Assembly (NCBI RefSeq): GCF_003050925.1
Contig: NZ_QAOV01000011.1
Span: forward strand, 147,381-211,380
Length of the DNA stretch: 64,000 nucleotides
From: Pseudomonas sp. GV085
Lineage (GTDB): Bacteria; Pseudomonadota; Gammaproteobacteria; Pseudomonadales; Pseudomonadaceae
Reading direction: 5' to 3'
Shown: one piece after another, positions 59,154 through 64,000 of the stretch
Layout: each line of letters opens with the position of its first letter
Numbering within the stretch: position 1 is the first letter of the stretch
The notes under the pieces: generated by a model
What the model saw: the letters and a program-made list of their open reading frames with translations, nothing else
Databases searched by the model: none
Told to the model about the DNA's origin: nothing
Translations under genes and position numbers: made by a program

Positions 59154-61142
59154 ATGACATCCGGCATCTTTATTCCCGAGCTTGGCCACCTGGCGATGAT
59201 CCTGGCCCTTTGCTTCGCCCTGGCCCAGGCGGTGGTGCCATTGCTCGGTGCCTGGCGCGGTGATCGCCTGTGGATGAGCCTGGCCCAGCCGGCGGCGTGG
59301 GGGCAATTCACCTTTCTGCTGTTTGCCTTCGGTTGCCTGACCTACGCCTTCATGGCGGACGATTTCTCCGTGGCCTATGTGGCCAACAACTCCAACAGCG
59401 CGTTGCCGTGGTACTACAAGTTCAGCGCCGTGTGGGGTGCCCACGAAGGTTCCTTGTTGTTGTGGGCCTTGATTCTCGGCGGCTGGACCTTCGCGGTGTC
59501 GGTGTTTTCCCGGCAGTTGCCGCAGGTCATGCTGGCCCGCGTGCTGGCGGTGATGGGCATGATCAGCACCGGTTTCCTGCTGTTCCTGATCATGACCTCC
59601 AACCCGTTCAAGCGCATCCTGCCGCAAATGCCCACCGACGGTGCCGACCTCAACCCGCTGCTGCAAGACATCGGTCTGATCGTTCACCCGCCGATGCTGT
59701 ACATGGGCTACGTCGGTTTCTCGGTGGCCTTCGCCTTCGCCATCGCCGCGCTGATGGGCGGTCGCCTGGATGCTGCCTGGGCGCGCTGGTCGCGTCCGTG
59801 GACCATCGTTGCCTGGGCGTTCCTCGGTATCGGCATTACCCTGGGTTCGTGGTGGGCGTACTACGAACTCGGCTGGGGCGGCTGGTGGTTCTGGGACCCG
59901 GTGGAAAACGCCTCGTTCATGCCATGGCTGGTGGGCACCGCGCTGATTCACTCGCTGGCGGTCACGGAAAAACGTGGCGTGTTCAAGAGCTGGACCGTGT
60001 TGCTGGCCATCGCCGCATTCTCCTTGAGCCTGCTCGGTACCTTCCTCGTGCGTTCCGGTGTGCTGACCTCGGTGCACGCCTTTGCGTCCGATCCGGAGCG
60101 CGGCGTGTTCATCCTGATTTTCTTGCTGTTCGTGGTCGGTGGTTCGCTGACGCTGTTCGCCCTGCGCGCGCCGGTGGTCAAGAGCCAGGTGGGCTTCAAC
60201 CTCTGGTCCCGGGAAACCCTGTTGTTGGGCAACAACCTGGTGCTGGTGGTGGCGGCGTCGATGATCCTGCTCGGCACTTTGTACCCGCTGATTCTGGACG
60301 CCATGACCGGCGCCAAGCTGTCGGTCGGCCCGCCGTACTTCAACGCGCTGTTCATTCCGTTGATGGCGTTGTTGATGGTGGTGATGGCGGTCGGTGTGAT
60401 CGTGCGCTGGAAAGACACCCCGGTGAAATGGCTGGTGAACATGCTGACGCCGATTTTGCTGGGCAGTGCCGCTTTGGCCGTGGTGGCCGGCGTCGCGTAC
60501 GGCGATTTCAACTGGGCAGTGCTCGCGACCTTCATGCTCGCGGCCTGGGTGTTGCTGGCCGGTGTGCGTGACATCATCGACAAGACTCGCCACAAGGGCC
60601 TGATCAAGGGCCTGCCGACCCTGACCCGCAGTTACTGGGGCATGCAGGTCGCGCACCTGGGCATTGCCGTGTGTGCGCTGGGTGTCGTGCTGTCGAGCCA
60701 GAACAGTGCCGAGCGTGACCTGCGCCTGGCGCCGGGCGAGTCCATGGACCTGGCCGGCTACCACTTCATCTTCGAAGGCGCCAAACACTTTGAAGGCCCG
60801 AACTTCACGTCCGACAAGGGTACCGTCCGGGTGATCCGCAACGGTAAGGAAGTCAGTGTGCTGCACCCGGAAAAACGCCTCTATACCGTGCAGAACTCGG
60901 TGATGACTGAAGCGGGCATCGACGCCGGTTTCACCCGCGACCTCTACGTCGCCCTCGGTGAACCCTTGGGTAACGGTGCCTGGGCTGTGCGCGTGCACGT
61001 CAAACCGTTCGTGCGCTGGATCTGGTTCGGTGGTTTGCTGACTGGCTTCGGCGGGTTGCTGGCGGCGCTGGATCGGCGATATCGGGTCAAGGTCAAAAGC
61101 CGCGTGCGCGAAGCACTGGGCATGTCGGGAGCCACTGCATGA
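59154..61142 (+). CDS. ccmF: CcmF cytochrome c heme lyase subunit
   Basis: A 662-residue membrane protein with many hydrophobic helices. The WWD domain lies near residue 243 (GWGGWWFWDPVENASFMPWL), and conserved His residues are found before and after it (VHPPMLYMGYVGFSV and SVHAFASDPERG). CcmF, with CcmH and CcmI, attaches heme to apocytochrome c. Its stop overlaps ccmG. Confidence 0.98.
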   Translation: MTSGIFIPELGHLAMILALCFALAQAVVPLLGAWRGDRLWMSLAQPAAWGQFTFLLFAFGCLTYAFMADDFSVAYVANNSNSALPWYYKFSAVWGAHEGSLLLWALILGGWTFAVSVFSRQLPQVMLARVLAVMGMISTGFLLFLIMTSNPFKRILPQMPTDGADLNPLLQDIGLIVHPPMLYMGYVGFSVAFAFAIAALMGGRLDAAWARWSRPWTIVAWAFLGIGITLGSWWAYYELGWGGWWFWDPVENASFMPWLVGTALIHSLAVTEKRGVFKSWTVLLAIAAFSLSLLGTFLVRSGVLTSVHAFASDPERGVFILIFLLFVVGGSLTLFALRAPVVKSQVGFNLWSRETLLLGNNLVLVVAASMILLGTLYPLILDAMTGAKLSVGPPYFNALFIPLMALLMVVMAVGVIVRWKDTPVKWLVNMLTPILLGSAALAVVAGVAYGDFNWAVLATFMLAAWVLLAGVRDIIDKTRHKGLIKGLPTLTRSYWGMQVAHLGIAVCALGVVLSSQNSAERDLRLAPGESMDLAGYHFIFEGAKHFEGPNFTSDKGTVRVIRNGKEVSVLHPEKRLYTVQNSVMTEAGIDAGFTRDLYVALGEPLGNGAWAVRVHVKPFVRWIWFGGLLTGFGGLLAALDRRYRVKVKSRVREALGMSGATA

Positions 61143-61675
61143 AGCGTTGGTTGATGTTGTTGCCACTGGCGATTTTTCTGGTGGTCGCTGTATTCCTTTA
61201 CCGTGGGTTGTACCTGGATCCGGCCGAGTTGCCTTCGGCCATGATCAACAAGCCGTTCCCGGAGTTTTCCCTGCCGACAGTGCAGGGCGACAAGTCCCTG
61301 ACCCGCACTGACATTCTCGGCAAACCAGCGCTGGTCAACGTCTGGGGCACCTGGTGCATTTCCTGCCGGGTCGAGCACCCGGTGTTGAACAAGCTGGCCC
61401 AGCAAGGCGTGACGATCTACGGCATCAACTACAAGGACGTCAACGCCGATGCCTTGAAGTGGCTGACGGATTTCCACAACCCGTATGTACTGGACATTCG
61501 TGACGACGAAGGCTCGCTGGGCCTGAATCTCGGTGTCTACGGCGCACCGGAAACCTTCTTCATCGACGCCAAGGGCATCATCCGCGACAAGTTCGTCGGT
61601 GTGATCGACGAACAGGTCTGGCGCGAAAAACTGGCGGTCAAATACCAGGCGCTGGTCGACGAGGCCAAGCCATGA
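61139..61675 (+). CDS. ccmG: CcmG (DsbE) thiol:disulfide oxidoreductase
   Basis: A 178-residue membrane-anchored thioredoxin-like protein with an N-terminal helix (LMLLPLAIFLVVAVFLYRGL) and the redox centre C73-I-S-C76 in VNVWGTWCISCRVEHPVLN. A GAPETFFIDAKG loop carrying the cis-Pro follows. It keeps the apocytochrome or CcmH cysteines reduced. Four-base overlaps with both neighbours. Confidence 0.97.
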   Translation: MKRWLMLLPLAIFLVVAVFLYRGLYLDPAELPSAMINKPFPEFSLPTVQGDKSLTRTDILGKPALVNVWGTWCISCRVEHPVLNKLAQQGVTIYGINYKDVNADALKWLTDFHNPYVLDIRDDEGSLGLNLGVYGAPETFFIDAKGIIRDKFVGVIDEQVWREKLAVKYQALVDEAKP

Positions 61676-62145
61676 AGCGCTGGATCGCTGCCGCTGTTCT
61701 GGGATTGAGCCTGGCGGGCGTGGCCCACGCGGCCATCGACACCTACGAGTTCGCCAAGGAAGAAGATCGCGAGCGTTTCCGCGAACTGACCAAGGAGCTG
61801 CGTTGCCCCAAGTGTCAGAACCAGGACATCGCCGATTCCAACGCACCAATTGCCGCCGACCTGCGCAAAGAGATTTTCCGCATGCTCGGCGAGGGCAAGG
61901 ACAACCAGCAGATCATCGATTTCATGGTCGATCGCTACGGTGATTTCGTCCGCTACAAACCTGCGCTGAACGCCAAGACTGCCTTGCTCTGGTTCGGCCC
62001 CGCCGGCCTGTTGCTGGGCGGTGTCGTGATCATCGCGGTGATCGTCCGCCGTCGTCGCGTGCAACGCGCCGGCACCCCGGGCTCGCTGTCTGCCGAGGAG
62101 CGTTCGCGCCTCGACCACCTGTTGGATAAAACCAAGAATGATTGA
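61672..62145 (+). CDS. ccmH: CcmH cytochrome c maturation protein
   Basis: A 157-residue protein with a signal peptide (AAAVLGLSLAGVAHAA), the LRCPKC motif (C45 and C48) and one membrane helix near the C-terminus (ALLWFGPAGLLLGGVVIIAVIV). It reduces the heme-site disulfide of apocytochrome c with CcmG. It overlaps ccmI by eight bases. Confidence 0.96.
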   Translation: MKRWIAAAVLGLSLAGVAHAAIDTYEFAKEEDRERFRELTKELRCPKCQNQDIADSNAPIAADLRKEIFRMLGEGKDNQQIIDFMVDRYGDFVRYKPALNAKTALLWFGPAGLLLGGVVIIAVIVRRRRVQRAGTPGSLSAEERSRLDHLLDKTKND

Positions 62146-63340
62146 TTTCTGGCTCGCTGCAGGTCTGCTGCTTCTGGTGGCCCTGAGTTTTCTGTTGATC
62201 CCGGTGCTGCGCAGCCGTCGCGCCCAGCGTGAAGAGGATCGTACTGCCCTGAACGTCGCGCTTTATCAGGAGCGCGTGGCTGAGTTGCAGACTCAGCAGG
62301 AAGAGGGCGTGCTCGATGCGGCGCAAATGGACGCCGGTCGCGCCGAAGCGGCCCGTGAGTTGCTGGCGGACACCGAAGGTGTCGAAGCGCCGCGGGTGTC
62401 GCGTCTGGGCAAACCCTTGCCATTGCTGGCGGCCGTTCTGGTACCGGTGCTGGGCCTGGGGCTGTACCTGCATTACGGCGCCAGTGACAAGGTTGAGCTG
62501 ACCCGCGAGTTCGCGCAGGCACCGCAATCGATGGAAGAGATGACCAAACGCCTGGAGCGCACGGTTGCCGCTCAACCGGACTCCGCCGAAGGCACGTACT
62601 TCCTCGGTCGTACCTACATGGCTCAGGATCGCCCGGCGGACGCGGCGAAGATGTTCGAGCGCACGGTGAACCTGGCCGGTCGTCAGCCGGAACTGCTCGG
62701 CCAATGGGCCCAGGCCCAGTACTTCGCCGATGGCAAGAAGTGGTCGGACAAGGTCCAGGCTCTGACCGACGAAGCGCTCAAGGCTGATCCGAAGGAAGTC
62801 ACCAGCCTCGGCCTGCTCGGCATCGCTGCGTTTGAAGGCGAGCGCTATCAGGAGGCTATCGACTATTGGAATCGCCTGCTGGCGCAACTGCCGCCGCAAG
62901 ACAGATCCCGCGAGGCGTTGCAAGGCGGGATTACCCGGGCCACGGAGAAGCTGGTGGCCAGTGGCGGCAAGGTTGCGCAGGCACCGGCGGCCAAGGCCTC
63001 GGCACTGCTCAAGGTCAGTGTCGATCTGGCCGCGGACCTCAAGGCCAAAGTCCAGCCTGGCGACAGCGTGTTCATCTTCGCCCGTGCGATCTCCGGTCCT
63101 CCGGCCCCGCTGGCGGTCAAGCGCTTGACCGTGGCCGACCTGCCGGTGACCGTCGAACTGGGCGATGCCGACGCAATGATGCCGCAATTGAAACTGTCGA
63201 ACTTCCCTGAAGTCCAACTGGTGGCGCGCATTTCCCGTGCCGGCAAACCCACTGCCGGCGAATGGATCGGTCGCAGCCAGCCCCTGGCCAGCAGCACCAC
63301 CGCGCCGCAAACACTGACCATCGACAGCCCGGACAAATAA
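62138..63340 (+). CDS. ccmI: CcmI apocytochrome chaperone
   Basis: A 400-residue protein with two N-terminal membrane helices (LAAGLLLLVALSFLLIPVL and PLLAAVLVPVLGLGLYLHYG) and a periplasmic TPR region (about residues 150-260) that binds the C-terminus of apocytochrome c. The C-terminal third is a beta-rich domain as in CycH. Last gene of the ccm operon. Confidence 0.96.
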   Translation: MIDFWLAAGLLLLVALSFLLIPVLRSRRAQREEDRTALNVALYQERVAELQTQQEEGVLDAAQMDAGRAEAARELLADTEGVEAPRVSRLGKPLPLLAAVLVPVLGLGLYLHYGASDKVELTREFAQAPQSMEEMTKRLERTVAAQPDSAEGTYFLGRTYMAQDRPADAAKMFERTVNLAGRQPELLGQWAQAQYFADGKKWSDKVQALTDEALKADPKEVTSLGLLGIAAFEGERYQEAIDYWNRLLAQLPPQDRSREALQGGITRATEKLVASGGKVAQAPAAKASALLKVSVDLAADLKAKVQPGDSVFIFARAISGPPAPLAVKRLTVADLPVTVELGDADAMMPQLKLSNFPEVQLVARISRAGKPTAGEWIGRSQPLASSTTAPQTLTIDSPDK

Positions 63341-63355
63341 CAGGAAAACGCAATC

Positions 63356-63763
63356 ATGACCGCATTCGCTCGTATCACCCTGCTCAGCGTCGTTATGGGG
63401 TTAAGCGCTTGTGCGGTCCAGCAACCAACGGAACAACAGGCACCACCACCGTTCCCGCCGTCGCAGCCCAGCCCCACGCCATCGACTTCGCCTGTACCGA
63501 GCAAACCGAGCATCCCGGCCAAACCCTCCAAGCCGTTGCCACGCACTTCTGCGAGCTTCGCGCCACCACCCGGGGGCAACAGCCATTGGGATCCGAAGCT
63601 TGGTGTGTATGTGCTCGATGACCAGCCCAATACCTTTTATCGCCAGCGTACCTATTACCGTTGGGATAACGGCTGGAGCCGGTCGATCAGTCCGAAGGGG
63701 CCGTGGGAGGAGACGGATATCCACGGTGTGCCGGGTGGCCTGGGGCGGCAATTCGGGCAGTAG
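63356..63763 (+). CDS. Small Pro-rich lipoprotein of unknown function
   Basis: A 135-residue protein with a lipoprotein signal (LLSVVMGLSACAVQQP; lipobox LSAC, Cys about residue 20) and a Pro/Ser-rich linker (about residues 28-70). A C-terminal domain with several Tyr and Trp residues follows (YRQRTYYRWDNGWSRSISPKG). It starts 15 bases after ccmI and could be co-transcribed with it. I do not recognise a function; outer-membrane attachment is expected. Confidence 0.85.
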   Translation: MTAFARITLLSVVMGLSACAVQQPTEQQAPPPFPPSQPSPTPSTSPVPSKPSIPAKPSKPLPRTSASFAPPPGGNSHWDPKLGVYVLDDQPNTFYRQRTYYRWDNGWSRSISPKGPWEETDIHGVPGGLGRQFGQ

Positions 63764-63768
63764 CGAAT

Positions 63769-63794
63769 AAGGCGATCTTCGGGTCGCCTTTTTT
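63769..63794 (+). terminator. Terminator at the end of the ccm operon
   Basis: AAGGCGA (63769-63775) and TCGCCTT (63784-63790) pair around an eight-base loop with TTCG, followed by more T. It lies just after the lipoprotein gene and fits a Rho-independent terminator. Confidence 0.9.
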
Positions 63795-63829
63795 GGGCCT
63801 GTTGAATAATCCGGTTCAACCCCAATCCC

Positions 63830-63873
63830 TGTAGGAGCTGGCTTGTCGGGTCGCCGCATCGCAGCGAAGGCGG
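63830..63873. repeat. Degenerate REP near the window end
   Basis: TGTAGGAGCTGGCTTG is separated from GCAGCGAAGGCGG by an altered centre. It belongs to the REP family found at 53406-53433. Confidence 0.7.
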
Positions 63874-63915
63874 CCTGATAGCCGACCAATTTCCTTCGAA
63901 TGTACCCAGCCCGAC

Positions 63916-64000
63916 TGTAGGAGCTGCCGAAGGCTCGGTCCGCGCTCGGGCGATCTTTTGATCTTGTTTGTCAGCAATAAAGCCAAAAGATCGCAGCCTC
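63916..64000. repeat. REP pair at the window edge (incomplete)
   Basis: TGTAGGAGCTGCCGAAGGCT with GCGATCTTTTGATC is followed by an inverted CAAAAGATCGCAGCC that runs to the last base. It is the family of 50603-50697, cut by the window end. Confidence 0.8.

Noticed and set aside
58587..61166. Minus-strand frame of 859 codons opposite ccmD, ccmE and ccmF
   Set aside because: It is a His/Gln-rich shadow of membrane protein codons with no motif.

Overview
The window is chromosomal DNA from a Pseudomonas, most likely of the P. fluorescens group. The evidence is the high GC content, the Pseudomonas gene order fliC-flaG-fliD-fliS-fliT-fleQ-fleSR-fliE..., the flhA-flhF-fleN-fliA-cheYZAB-motCD-parC-parP-cheW block running into a ccm cluster, and many Pseudomonas-type REP elements (cores such as GTAGGAGCGAGC and GTAGGAGCTGCC). 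Nearly every gene is on the plus strand. The exceptions are a flhB2-like/fliK2-like pair near 54.3-56.2 kb and a small flhB2-like fragment at 53.6 kb.

Region 1 (1-14.2 kb) is a flagellin-glycosylation and surface-sugar island. It opens with the end of a sugar C-methyltransferase, then a PLP aminotransferase, a NeuD/PglD-type acetyltransferase, a CmcI-type methyltransferase and a 974-residue multi-module glycosyltransferase. A pseudaminic acid operon follows: pseC, a Pse-associated methylase, pseF, a pseG-pseH fusion and pseI. The gene expected at its head, pseB, survives only as a 32-codon N-terminal stub. A ketoacyl-ACP synthase III-like gene, a Maf-type (DUF115) putative flagellin glycosyltransferase and a translationally coupled 88-residue protein lead up to fliC.

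Region 2 (14.3-52.6 kb) is the main flagellar and chemotaxis cluster. It runs: filament and cap genes (fliC, flaG, fliD, fliS, fliT); regulators (fleQ, fleS, fleR); basal body and export (fliEFGHIJ); a HsbA-HsbR-HptB regulatory insert; fliK; fliLMNOPQR-flhB; flhA-flhF-fleN-fliA; cheYZAB; motCD; the polar-array genes parC and parP; cheW; and a DUF2802 gene. Five sites with RpoN spacing (GG-N10-GC) precede fleS, fliE, fliK, fliL and flhA. Two FliA-type sites (TCAAGCAA or TAAAGTTT, N11, GACGATA) precede fliC and fliS. This fits the known tiers: FleQ and RpoN, then FleSR and RpoN, then FliA.

Region 3 (52.6-56.2 kb) is an accessory interval. It holds REP/BIME elements, a small membrane protein whose C-terminus is encoded by a REP, an AT-rich segment with a small possible cold-shock-fold gene, a partial duplicate of a flhB2-like gene, and the intact flhB2-like and fliK2-like pair.

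Region 4 (56.2-64 kb) is a complete cytochrome c maturation operon, ccmABCDEFGHI, then a small lipoprotein gene, a terminator and REP elements at the window edge. No rRNA, tRNA, CRISPR array, IS transposase or prophage gene was seen.

The items most worth checking are the truncated pseB in front of an otherwise intact Pse operon, the duplicated flhB2 fragment beside an AT-rich insert, three homologous BIMEs (one touching the fliL RpoN promoter), and four repeated motifs in the CheA linker next to parC and parP. All assignments come from reading the sequence; no database search was run.
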